Source: Eubacterium maltosivorans
Lineage (GTDB): Bacteria > Bacillota > Clostridia > Eubacteriales > Eubacteriaceae
Assembly: GCF_002441855.2 (NCBI RefSeq)
Contig: NZ_CP029487.1
Span: 4,080,349-4,144,348 of the forward strand
Direction of reading: 5' to 3'
Length of the DNA stretch: 64,000 nt
Part shown: positions 43,083-51,523 of the stretch, piece by piece
How the letters are laid out: every line of letters starts with the position of its first letter
Position numbering within the stretch: position 1 is the stretch's first letter
Notes under the pieces: generated by a model
Seen by the model: only the letters and a program-made list of their open reading frames with translations
What the model was told of the DNA's origin: nothing
Database searches by the model: none
Position numbers and translations under genes: made by a program

Positions 43083-45098
43083 TTATGCCTTGATCATATT
43101 TTTGCTGCCAAAATAGGTGGCGAGGAAGTAGCCGCCGTAAATGAGTACAAGAATCAGCGCGGTGACACCCGTGTTTCCCGCGACATTCACATGACCAAAG
43201 AAAGCAATAAAATCATTGGCGACTTTGAGCCCTACAATGGAGTGAATGACAGCGAGCGCCAGGGGCATCAGGAAATAGATGGCAATCTGAACAAAAAGAG
43301 CGTGGCGGATCATTTTGTCCTCTGCGCCGATCTTACGGAGCAAGGCGTAGCGTTCAGTGTTGTCCGACGCCTCGGAGAGCTGCTGGAGCGCCAGTATGGC
43401 AGCGCTGGCAATGAGGAAGATAATACCCACGTAAATCCCTACATAGGAGGTGGTGATTTTCATGGCGGTACCCTGCGCATACATTTCTTCCCGGGTGATG
43501 GTTAAGAAGCCGTTTTGTGGTGTCAGAAGGCCGGCATACTGGTTTAAAATTTCGCTTGAAGCCTCTGCAGGCGCTTTGTAATTGATATTGAGTTGCGCGC
43601 TGTCAAAAGGGAGATTTTGTGCCAGGGCATCGGACACAATGAGTGTACCGCTGTTGCTAAATGAAAAGTTTGTGCCAATGGTACAGTTAATGGCCGGTCC
43701 TGCGCTTTCAAGCGTGGCTCCGTTTAAGGTAACCTTTCCGTTGTTTTCGAGGAAGGTATCCACAGATGGGGTGATCTGGGGCATATCATAAAAGATACGG
43801 AATTGTCCCTCGCTTAGTGTAATGGTGTCTTTTCCGAGCGCTCTCATTTGGGCGTTAAAATCAGAAAGAGAAACAACCTGCATTGGGTTTTTTTTGAAAC
43901 GCTCGAAGGCTTCACCGGTCAGCATGTTTTTTACGCCCTCTGTAGAATACTCAAATAAAACCGCGTTTGGCACATCGCTGAGATGGTAGGTGATCTGGCT
44001 TGTTTCTCCGGCAAAACGGTTCAAGTCGACCCCCTGAGCAGCCAGTTCGGCGGCGATATCCGCATAAATCGGCTGGTCATCCAGGTAAGGGTTTTCCGGG
44101 CCGCTGGTAATGGTCGCGTCAAAGGGAGTGGTCTTCTCGGCTGAGCTTGTAAGCACATCGGCCAGGCTGATTCCGCTTGACAGGGTGCCGATGGTGAACA
44201 GCAGCATGATGCAGATAACCGTCATTGAAATAAAGGTGGTATTGATCTTGCTGTTGAGCTGGCGGAGAACGAACATATTAAGCCCTTTAAGGTACAGCTT
44301 TTTATTGGACTGGACAAGGCGGAGCAGGAAACCAGATAAGGACATGAAGAACAGCAGTGTCCCCACAGAGCCACAGGCCAGGGCGGCTGCAAACTGAGGG
44401 CCTATGTCCATAAGGCCATTGTCAATGATCAGGTAGTAGGCGACACTGATAAAAATGACAGCGGCGGTAAAAATAACGACAGAATGCCAGAGCTTTTTGA
44501 CCTTAAAGGTTTCATTTTTCTTATCTGCGCTCAGCAGGTCGATGAGCTTGTATTTTGAAATGGACAGTGTATTAAACAGCATGACCATGATAAAAATCAG
44601 ACTGAAATAAAGAATGGTCTTTCCGCAGGCAGCGGGTGAAAAGACAAATTTAAACTCCGTAAAGGCCGCTTCAAACATTTTGGCCGTTACGACGGCCAGA
44701 ACTTCGGAAAGGAAGAATCCCAGAATCAGCCCGACTGTCAGTGAGACAATGCCGATCAGAAGGGTCTCAAGCATTAAAATCCAGGACATTTTACTTTTGT
44801 CCATGCCCAAGGTCATGTAGATGCCAAGCTCTTTTTTACGCCGTTTGATCAGGAATTTATTGGCGTAAAGGATCAGAAATCCGAGAATAATCGAGATGAA
44901 CACCGAGACATAGCCCATGATCATTGTCAGGCTCTGGAGAGCCTGCTCGTCGCTTGAGCTGATGCTCATCATGGCCTGCTGGGACTCGATGGAGTTAAAG
45001 ACATAAAAGACACAGACGCCAAAGGTCAGAGTCAGAAAATAGATGGTATAATCCCGGACGCTGCGCCGTACATTGCGGAAGGCAAGCTTAGAGTACAT
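43083..45098 (-). CDS. BceB-like ABC transporter permease (FtsX family)
   Basis: This is a 672-residue membrane protein with the BceB layout of ten helices and a large extracytoplasmic domain between helices 7 and 8 (about residues 300-535). The FtsX-like repeats lie at both ends. BceB permeases free lipid II cycle intermediates from peptide antibiotics such as bacitracin and also act as the sensor for the partner kinase. The start at 45098 follows GGGAGGAGGG and overlaps the end of the ATPase gene by 11 bases. The peptide specificity cannot be read from sequence. Confidence 0.9.
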   Translation of the reverse strand: MYSKLAFRNVRRSVRDYTIYFLTLTFGVCVFYVFNSIESQQAMMSISSSDEQALQSLTMIMGYVSVFISIILGFLILYANKFLIKRRKKELGIYMTLGMDKSKMSWILMLETLLIGIVSLTVGLILGFFLSEVLAVVTAKMFEAAFTEFKFVFSPAACGKTILYFSLIFIMVMLFNTLSISKYKLIDLLSADKKNETFKVKKLWHSVVIFTAAVIFISVAYYLIIDNGLMDIGPQFAAALACGSVGTLLFFMSLSGFLLRLVQSNKKLYLKGLNMFVLRQLNSKINTTFISMTVICIMLLFTIGTLSSGISLADVLTSSAEKTTPFDATITSGPENPYLDDQPIYADIAAELAAQGVDLNRFAGETSQITYHLSDVPNAVLFEYSTEGVKNMLTGEAFERFKKNPMQVVSLSDFNAQMRALGKDTITLSEGQFRIFYDMPQITPSVDTFLENNGKVTLNGATLESAGPAINCTIGTNFSFSNSGTLIVSDALAQNLPFDSAQLNINYKAPAEASSEILNQYAGLLTPQNGFLTITREEMYAQGTAMKITTSYVGIYVGIIFLIASAAILALQQLSEASDNTERYALLRKIGAEDKMIRHALFVQIAIYFLMPLALAVIHSIVGLKVANDFIAFFGHVNVAGNTGVTALILVLIYGGYFLATYFGSKNMIKA

Positions 45099-45864
45099 CG
45101 CTGTTCCCTCCTCCCAAAAGGCTGACAACATCAATAATGCGTTTAAAGAAAACCTTGCGGCTGTCATCGCCCCGAATCAGTTCGTTAAAGATTTTGCCGT
45201 CCTTTATAAAGAGGATGCGTTTGCAGTAGCTGGCAGTGAAGGCATCATGGGTAACCATAAGGATGGTGGCGTGAAGCTGTTCGTTGAGGGTGTCAAAGGC
45301 CTCGAGCAGCATCCGGGCAGATTTGGAATCCAGCGCCCCGGTGGGCTCATCGGCCAAAATGAGCGCAGGCTTGGTGATGATGGCTCTTGCGCTGGCAACA
45401 CGCTGCTTCTGGCCGCCGGAGATCTGATAGGGGTACTTTTCTAGAATATCGGTAATCTGCAGGCGCTTGGCCACACTGCGCACCCGCTTGTCGATGGTCG
45501 CTGCCGGTACCCTGAGAATTGTCAGCGCAAGGGCAATATTTTCGTAGGCGGTCAGGGTGTCTAAAAGATTGAAATCCTGGAAAATAAAGCCAAGCTGTTC
45601 CCGCCGAAACTGTGAAAGCTGACGCGAGCGCAGCTCGGTGATGTCCCGGTCCTGGATCAGAATATGGCCTGCGGTCACGGAGTCGATGGTAGACACGCAG
45701 TTCAGCAGTGTGGTTTTACCGCTTCCTGAGGCGCCCATGATACCAATGTATTCGCCCTTGTTTACATTAAAGCTGATGTCGTCAACAGCTTTTGTGATAT
45801 TTCCGTTATTTCCATAATATTTTTCGATATGCTGTACAGACAGTATCGGTGTTGTTTTTTCCAT
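45088..45864 (-). CDS. BceA-like ABC transporter ATP-binding protein
   Basis: This 258-residue ATPase of the MacB/BceA type has Walker A GASGSGKT (residues 44-51), signature ISGGQKQR, Walker B ALILADEPTGALD and the switch histidine in MVTHD. It is paired with the BceB-like permease downstream and the kinase-regulator genes upstream, all on one strand, so the four genes form a peptide detoxification and signalling module. AAGGAGG supports the start. Confidence 0.95.
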   Translation of the reverse strand: MEKTTPILSVQHIEKYYGNNGNITKAVDDISFNVNKGEYIGIMGASGSGKTTLLNCVSTIDSVTAGHILIQDRDITELRSRQLSQFRREQLGFIFQDFNLLDTLTAYENIALALTILRVPAATIDKRVRSVAKRLQITDILEKYPYQISGGQKQRVASARAIITKPALILADEPTGALDSKSARMLLEAFDTLNEQLHATILMVTHDAFTASYCKRILFIKDGKIFNELIRGDDSRKVFFKRIIDVVSLLGGGNSDVL

Positions 45865-45911
45865 AAGTAACCTCCTTAAAGCACTTTGGTTGTATTATCT
45901 TTTATGGTCAT

Positions 45912-45965
45912 AGTATACCGCTGTGCCGCCTGACAAACCATCGAAGTTGCTTACGGAAAGCTTAC
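45912..45965 (-). promoter_or_regulatory. Candidate regulator-activated promoter of the bceAB-like genes
   Basis: On the - strand two direct copies of GTAAGC (45960-45965 and 45949-45954) lie 11 bases apart, one helical turn. A -35 region that is poor (TGGTTT) follows after eight bases and then TATACT (45912-45917). A direct repeat next to a weak -35 is the classic layout for OmpR-family activators, so this is the likely target of the adjacent response regulator (inference). Confidence 0.6.
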
Positions 45966-45972
45966 ATTTTTG

Positions 45973-46989
45973 TCACATTTGCTCCAGGACAGGGAAATGA
46001 ATGGTGGCGGTTGTTCCGCGTCCGGACACGGATTCGACACTCAGGCCAAGTCCCAGTTTCTGGCAGAGCTTTTTGCAGAGATAGAGGCCAATGCCCGTCG
46101 CCTTGGCGCTGCCCCGGCGGCCGTTGCTGCCTGTAAAGCCCTTATCAAAGATCCGGTCAATGTCCTCTGGCGGGATACCGATCCCGTTGTCAGCAATGGA
46201 GAGAAGAATCTCAGCGCCATTACAGGCGCCGGAAACAGTGATCTCGGCCGGGGTGGACGAGCTGTAGTCCAGGTATTTCAGCGAATTGTCCAAAAGCTGG
46301 CCAAGGATAAAATCCGTCCATTTGGGATCGGTAAATACTTCATGTTCCAGCCCATTGGTGGAAAGTTTGATTTTTTGACGGATGAAAGTTTTAGCGGTTT
46401 TTCGTATGACAGGGTTTACCAGGTTCTGAAGACACGTTTTTTTGATAACATAGTCCTTTTCGACGCCGCTGCTGCGCGAATAAAAAAGAGCCTGATTCAC
46501 ATAGCGCTCAATCTGGTCGATTTCTTCACCGAGTGAGAGTGTTACAGGTGTCTGATGATTTTCGATGATAAGCTCGGCTGAAGCAATGGGGGTCTTGACC
46601 TCGTGAACCCAGGTTTCAATGTACTCCCGGTATTCATTGGAGCTGCGCCGGTAGACGGCAATTTCATCGTTCATGCTCTTGCTAGCGGTTTTCAGCACCT
46701 CGTACAGAATGCGGCATTCATTGAGCGAAGGCCGGTTGATGAGCTCAGATAGAAGATATTTTTTGTCAAGCCGGCTGAGTTTTTTACAGACGTCATTATA
46801 AAAGTGGGCTTTCATAAAAAACTCAACCCAGAAGACAAGAGACAAAGCAAAGAAAAGCACGAGCAGGAGGTAAAGGCGGGAGCCTTTATCGACGTGCAGG
46901 AGCTCCAGGCTAAAGCCCATAAAAACCAGCAGAACTGTTGAAACCGACAAGAACAGAAGCTTATCTTTTACGTAATCCAGAAACCGCAT
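45973..46989 (-). CDS. BceS-like sensor histidine kinase
   Basis: This 338-residue intramembrane-sensing kinase has two helices (about 11-31 and 38-58) joined by only about seven residues, hence no extracellular sensor. The phosphorylated His129 is in WVHEVKTPI. The HATPase part shows the N box (LGQLLDNSLKY) and G boxes (ADNGIGIPPEDIDRIFDKGFTG, ATGIGLYLCKKLC). Kinases of this build depend on the BceAB transporter for signal detection, and those genes follow. Gap to the regulator gene is three bases. Confidence 0.93.
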   Translation of the reverse strand: MRFLDYVKDKLLFLSVSTVLLVFMGFSLELLHVDKGSRLYLLLVLFFALSLVFWVEFFMKAHFYNDVCKKLSRLDKKYLLSELINRPSLNECRILYEVLKTASKSMNDEIAVYRRSSNEYREYIETWVHEVKTPIASAELIIENHQTPVTLSLGEEIDQIERYVNQALFYSRSSGVEKDYVIKKTCLQNLVNPVIRKTAKTFIRQKIKLSTNGLEHEVFTDPKWTDFILGQLLDNSLKYLDYSSSTPAEITVSGACNGAEILLSIADNGIGIPPEDIDRIFDKGFTGSNGRRGSAKATGIGLYLCKKLCQKLGLGLSVESVSGRGTTATIHFPVLEQM

Positions 46990-46992
46990 GCG

Positions 46993-47655
46993 TTACACCA
47001 TATAGCCCTGGCCACGTTTGGTGACGAGGTAATCCTTCAGGCCGATTTCGCTGATTTTGCGGCGCAGGCGGTTGATATTGACGGTGAGGGTATTGTCGTC
47101 CACAAATGCATCGGACTGCCAGAGGGCATTCATGATGGCCTCGCGGGAGACGATTTCGTTTTTATGGGACAGCAGAAGGCGGAGAATACCAACTTCATTT
47201 TTGGTCAGTTCGGTCTCCCCTCTGGCGGACTGAATTACGCTTCGGGATAAGTCAAGGGTCAGTCCGTTATGAGACATGGTAGTGGAACCGGAAGAGGGAT
47301 TGGCCCGTTTGAGCACAGAAGCGATCCGCGCCAGAAGGATCTGAGTATTGTAGGGTTTCGTAATATAATCATCTGCGCCAAGGTTCATGCTCATCAGTTC
47401 GTCAAATTCACTGTCCCGGCTGGTGACAATAATAATAGGAACATCCGATTGTTTTCGGATTTCCCGGCAGATATAATACCCGTCATAAACCGGCAGGTTA
47501 ATATCCAGAAGAATGAGGTCCGGCGGATTGGCCAGAATGGATGTGGTAATGTGTTTAAAGCTGTCTGGGAAAACGGGATCATAGCCGTAGCGGTTCAGAA
47601 ATTCACTGAGCTCCTGACGGATTTTGGGATCATCTTCGATGATCATTATTCTCAT
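46993..47655 (-). CDS. BceR-like response regulator (OmpR family)
   Basis: This 220-residue regulator has a receiver domain with phospho-acceptor Asp51 (LILLDINLPVYDG), acidic pair in IIEDDP and Lys in ITKPYN, and a C-terminal winged helix (about 125-220) with ELTKNEVGILRLLLSHKNEIVSR. It is the first gene of the four-gene Bce-type module. The start at 47655 follows AAGGAGG; earlier in-frame codons precede the ribosome site. Confidence 0.93.
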   Translation of the reverse strand: MRIMIIEDDPKIRQELSEFLNRYGYDPVFPDSFKHITTSILANPPDLILLDINLPVYDGYYICREIRKQSDVPIIIVTSRDSEFDELMSMNLGADDYITKPYNTQILLARIASVLKRANPSSGSTTMSHNGLTLDLSRSVIQSARGETELTKNEVGILRLLLSHKNEIVSREAIMNALWQSDAFVDDNTLTVNINRLRRKISEIGLKDYLVTKRGQGYMV

Positions 47656-47755
47656 GGAGAGCCTCCTTATAATCATTGATACTTTTATATTAACATGAAC
47701 ACCAAAGGGTTTTCATTAACTTTTTTAAATTACTTTGGAAAAGCGACTGCTCACA

Positions 47756-47784
47756 TTGACAGATGTTTCTTTTAAACGTATAAT
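47756..47784 (+). promoter_or_regulatory. Consensus promoter of the CoA-disulfide reductase gene
   Basis: Exact TTGACA (47756-47761) and TATAAT (47779-47784) boxes are 17 bases apart. The predicted leader is about 118 bases and contains a 7-bp hairpin CCATGTC/GACATGG (47861-47882) just upstream of the ribosome site. Confidence 0.9.
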
Positions 47785-47908
47785 GGGCATATTATGAAAA
47801 AATAGCAACTTGTTTTTATTTGCAGTAAAGTTGGGTATAAAAGTGTCATAAGTTCAATAACCATGTCAAAATCTCGACATGGGAGCGCACTTCTGAGGAG
47901 GAAGTTAG

Positions 47909-49591
47909 ATGAAGAAAATACTGATCGTCGGCGGTGTAACCGGCGGTGCGTCGGCTGCGGCAAGGCTGAGGCGTTTGAACGAGGAAGATGAGATCATTTT
48001 GTTTGAACGCAGTGAGCATACCGGCTGCGCCGGCTGTGGTCTTCCGTATTATATTGGAGGCGTCATAGAGGAACGCCGGAAGCTGCTTCAAACGGTTTCT
48101 GGACTGGCAAAGCGCTATCGTCTGGATATCCGCTGCGGCAGTGAGGTGCTGTCCATCAACCGCGACGACAAAAGCATTACGGTCAGAGAAAAAGAGACGG
48201 GCGAAACCTACGAAGAAAGCTATGACAAGCTGGTTCTCTCGCCAGGGTCCAGACCTACTGTGCCGGATTTGCCGGGAATGGATGAAGCTGAAAATGCCTT
48301 TACACTAAAAGACGTTCAGGATGCTGATGTTCTTAAAAAAGCGCTTATGACCCTTACTCCCAAGCATGCTGTCGTGGTCGGTGGTGGTTTTGGCGGCCTT
48401 GCGATGGCTGAAAATCTGCAGAGGCTGGGGCTGACGGTTACCATTGTCGAAAAAAAGCGGCAGGTTGTGGGAGCCTTTGATTTTGAAATGGCCCAGATTC
48501 TTCATCGTGAGCTCAATGTGCATGGCGTAGGCCTTGTCCTGGATGACGGTGTCAGCCGTTTTGAGAATAAAGGAAAAACGCTGGTTTTAGAGTCGGGACG
48601 TACGCTGGACTGTGATCTGTCGATCCTGACAATGGGCGTGAAGCCAGAAAGTGGGCTGGCACAAAGGGCAGGACTGCGGGTAAGCGAAGCGGGGTATGTT
48701 GTTACAACCCAGACCTACGCTGCGCTGGATGCGGATCTGCTGACCCCGGTGGACGGTATATATGCCATTGGAGACGTGGTTCAGGTACAAAATTTTGTTG
48801 ACAAGCAGCCGGATGCGGCAGGGCTTGCGGGACCAGCCACAAGGCAAGGGCGTGTGCTCGCAGATCATCTGGCGGGTTTACCGACTGTTAACAACGGTCT
48901 CCAGAGAACTTCTATCCTCAAAATATTCGGTAAAACAGCTGCGACGACTGGAAATAATGTTGTCCGTCTTAAAAAAATGGGTATTTCTTATCAGGAGGTA
49001 CACGCACACCGGCTGTGCCACGCAGACAATTATCCCGGAGCTTCGCTTATTGATCTGAAGCTTATCTATGATCCCAAAACCCTTAAAATTCTTGGTGCAC
49101 AGGCAGTGGGGAAGGAAGGGGTAGACAAACGGATCGATGTAATCTCAACGGCTATGCGCCTGGGGGCTACTATAAGGAATCTTGCCTGTCTGGAGCTCTG
49201 TTACGCACCACCTTATTCTACGGTCAAGGACCCTGTTAATATTCTCGGCACCATTGCGGGGAATATTAGTGAAGGGGTTTATAAAACCATTCCCTGGGAT
49301 GAGATAGAGGGGGTTGTAACAGATGGCGGATTTCTGCTTGATGTCATGCCACCGGAAGAATTTGATAAAGGTCATATCAGCGGTGCGGTTAATATTGAGT
49401 TAGACTGTCTTCGCGAGCGGCTGGATGAGCTGCCTCAGGAGAGAGGGCTGCCGCTTTATATCTGCAGCGGTACCGGCCAGAGGGCCTATACGGCGGTCCG
49501 CCTTTTGCGGGGATGCGGATATAATAACCTTTATCTTTTATCAGGCGGATACGCCACCTATTGCGATGGCACCTATCAGCCGAACGCATAA
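47909..49591 (+). CDS. CoA-disulfide reductase with C-terminal rhodanese domain
   Basis: This 560-residue FAD enzyme is of the pyridine nucleotide-disulfide oxidoreductase class. It starts with the FAD motif GGVTGGASAAARLRR, and Cys43 (CAGCGLPYYIGG, Cys40 and Cys43) matches the single redox cysteine of CoA-disulfide reductases. A second GGGFGG motif binds NAD(P)H. Residues from about 465 form a rhodanese domain with Cys519 in YICSGTGQRAY. Such fusions reduce CoA disulfide, CoA persulfide or polysulfide, or act as NADH oxidase. A perfect consensus promoter suggests high expression. A TfoX-C gene follows. Confidence 0.9.
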   Translation: MKKILIVGGVTGGASAAARLRRLNEEDEIILFERSEHTGCAGCGLPYYIGGVIEERRKLLQTVSGLAKRYRLDIRCGSEVLSINRDDKSITVREKETGETYEESYDKLVLSPGSRPTVPDLPGMDEAENAFTLKDVQDADVLKKALMTLTPKHAVVVGGGFGGLAMAENLQRLGLTVTIVEKKRQVVGAFDFEMAQILHRELNVHGVGLVLDDGVSRFENKGKTLVLESGRTLDCDLSILTMGVKPESGLAQRAGLRVSEAGYVVTTQTYAALDADLLTPVDGIYAIGDVVQVQNFVDKQPDAAGLAGPATRQGRVLADHLAGLPTVNNGLQRTSILKIFGKTAATTGNNVVRLKKMGISYQEVHAHRLCHADNYPGASLIDLKLIYDPKTLKILGAQAVGKEGVDKRIDVISTAMRLGATIRNLACLELCYAPPYSTVKDPVNILGTIAGNISEGVYKTIPWDEIEGVVTDGGFLLDVMPPEEFDKGHISGAVNIELDCLRERLDELPQERGLPLYICSGTGQRAYTAVRLLRGCGYNNLYLLSGGYATYCDGTYQPNA

Positions 49592-49631
49592 TGAAATTTG
49601 AATAATCGATGATATAAATGGAGGAACAAAA

Positions 49632-49910
49632 ATGAACGAACTGGATCAGATTAAAGAATTGCACGACATGTTAAACATAGGTCTTGGGTTTGAAAAGGAC
49701 CTGAAAAAGGTTGGGATCAACACCCCGGACGAACTGCGCAAGGTTGGCAGCAAAGAGGCCTTTCTCCGGCTTAAACGAGGCGGTGTCCAGAATCTGAATC
49801 TTAACAAGCTGGCCGCTCTCGAGGGTGCAATACGGAACGTTAAAAAATATGCTCTGGACGAATCGACCAGAGAGGACATGGAAGAGTTTTACATGACTTA
49901 CGAGCTTTAA
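49632..49910 (+). CDS. TfoX/Sxy C-terminal-domain protein (second copy)
   Basis: This 92-residue protein is related to the one at 17936-18187; both share the GINTPDELR / GIDTPEKLR and KEAFLRLK core and LEGAI.. VKKY. It is a stand-alone TfoX_C domain with a helix-hairpin-helix-like fold and unknown function. It follows the CoA-disulfide reductase gene by 40 bases with its own GGAGG site and ends at a terminator. Confidence 0.85.
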   Translation: MNELDQIKELHDMLNIGLGFEKDLKKVGINTPDELRKVGSKEAFLRLKRGGVQNLNLNKLAALEGAIRNVKKYALDESTREDMEEFYMTYEL

Positions 49911-49946
49911 AAAAGAAGATACGGCGTCTTGCCGTATCTTCTTTTT
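49911..49946. terminator. Bidirectional terminator between TfoX-C gene and glyS
   Basis: A 15-bp perfect stem (AAAAGAAGATACGGC at 49911-49925, GCCGTATCTTCTTTT at 49931-49945) is flanked by A and T runs. It is a member of the repeated terminator family. Confidence 0.93.
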
Positions 49947-49950
49947 TATT

Positions 49951-51336
49951 CTAGAAGTCCATTTTCTTTTCAATATAGCCGACCACTTCATCAATGGGCA
50001 GGCGGACCTGTTCCATGGTATCACGGTCACGCAGGGTGACGGCATTGTCTTCCTGAGTATCGAAATCTACCGTTATACAAATTGGTGTGCCAATTTCATC
50101 CTGACGGCGGTAACGCTTGCCGATACTGCCAGCTTCATCATAATCGACCATGAAGTGCTTAGCGAGCTGGGCATATACTTCCGTTGCTTTTTCGCTGAGC
50201 TTTTTAGACAGCGGGAGAACAGCGGCTTTATAGGCAGAAAGCGCGGGGTGTATCTTCATTACATTTCGTTCTTCGCCGTTTTCAAGGGTTTCCTTTTCCA
50301 TGGCGTTACACAGGAATGCCAAAAACATACGGTCAGCCCCAAGAGATGGTTCAATGACATAGGGAAGATATTTTTCGTTGGTTACCGGATCCTGGTACTG
50401 CATATCCTTGCCCGAAACATTCTGATGCTGTGTGAGGTCAAAGTCGGTACGGTCCGCGATGCCCCAGAGCTCACCCCAGCCAAAGGGAAACAGGAACTCA
50501 ACATCGGTAGTGGCATTGGAGTAGTGGGACAGTTCCTCTTTTTCGTGATCTCTGAAACGGACATTTTCCTCTTTCATGCCAAGGGAGAACAGCCAGTTGC
50601 GGCAGAAGTCCTTCCAGTAGGTAAACCATTCGAGATCAGTACCGGGCTCGCAGAAAAATTCAAGCTCCATCTGTTCAAATTCACGTGTTCTGAAAATAAA
50701 GTTACCCGGCGTGATTTCGTTACGGAAGGATTTACCAATCTGTCCAATACCAAAAGGAATTTTTTTACGGGTCGTGCGCTGTACGTTTTTAAAATTGACG
50801 AAAATCCCCTGGGCGGTTTCAGGTCTCAGATAAATTTCGGATGAGCTGTCCTCTGTGACACCCTGGAAGGTTTTAAACATCAGGTTAAACTGGCGGATAT
50901 CGGTGAAGTCTTCAGCGCCGCATTCGGGGCACTTGATGTGGTTTTCGCGGATAAAATCCATCATTTTTTCATTGGACCAGCCGTCAACAACCGCTTCCTC
51001 ACCCTTTGCGTGAAAATAGTCTTCGATCAGCTTATCGGCGCGAAAACGTGTTTTACAGGACTTGCAGTCCATGAGCGGATCATTAAAGCCGCCGACATGG
51101 CCGGAAGCAACCCAGGTTTTCGGATTCATCAGAATCGCAGCGTCAAGGCCGACATTATAAGGTGATTCCTGGACGAATTTCTTCCACCAGGCTCTTTTTA
51201 CATTATTCTTCATTTCGACCCCGATCGGGCCGTAGTCCCAGCTGTTGGCGAGACCATCATAAATTTCAGATCCTGGAAAAACGATTCCTCTCATTTTTGC
51301 CAGGCTGACAATTTCATTCATCGTGAATGCAGACAT
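49951..51336 (-). CDS. glyS: Glycine--tRNA ligase (homodimeric class II)
   Basis: This 461-residue single-chain glycyl-tRNA synthetase is of the eukaryote/archaea-like alpha2 type, unlike the alpha2beta2 type of many bacteria. Class II motifs include [13 protein letters not shown] and [25 protein letters not shown] (motif 2), and [14 protein letters not shown] (motif 3). A C-terminal anticodon domain follows (AVLPLSKKL..). AGGAGGA precedes the ATG. No T-box leader is found in the 187 bases to the divergent Na/Pi gene. Confidence 0.96.
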   Translation of the reverse strand: MSAFTMNEIVSLAKMRGIVFPGSEIYDGLANSWDYGPIGVEMKNNVKRAWWKKFVQESPYNVGLDAAILMNPKTWVASGHVGGFNDPLMDCKSCKTRFRADKLIEDYFHAKGEEAVVDGWSNEKMMDFIRENHIKCPECGAEDFTDIRQFNLMFKTFQGVTEDSSSEIYLRPETAQGIFVNFKNVQRTTRKKIPFGIGQIGKSFRNEITPGNFIFRTREFEQMELEFFCEPGTDLEWFTYWKDFCRNWLFSLGMKEENVRFRDHEKEELSHYSNATTDVEFLFPFGWGELWGIADRTDFDLTQHQNVSGKDMQYQDPVTNEKYLPYVIEPSLGADRMFLAFLCNAMEKETLENGEERNVMKIHPALSAYKAAVLPLSKKLSEKATEVYAQLAKHFMVDYDEAGSIGKRYRRQDEIGTPICITVDFDTQEDNAVTLRDRDTMEQVRLPIDEVVGYIEKKMDF

Positions 51337-51523
51337 AGTATCCTCCTACAAATTTCGTTTATCCTACTATTTTACCACAGTTTCTATCAAAAAACAGTGC
51401 CTAAAAATAATTTATAAAAAAGTAAATTTGTTGTTAAAAAACAGAGCGATTAGTGTTAAAATACCTATAAGTGTGTTTAAGAAAAAGTACAGAAAACGAG
51501 ATTATGCTTATGTGGAGGAAAGT

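Noticed and set aside
43020-43505. Long + strand ORF (161 codons) over the Bce permease gene
   Set aside because: It lies antisense to a well-supported membrane protein, has no ribosome site or recognisable domain, and overlaps the end of ispA and the terminator.
45970-46536. A 188-codon + strand ORF over the BceS-like kinase
   Set aside because: It is a shadow of the kinase, which shows complete His kinase motifs on the - strand.
51337-51523. T-box leader for glyS
   Set aside because: The gap to the divergent gene is 187 bases and no T-box core, specifier loop or antiterminator was seen. aspS and gltX leaders are too short as well.
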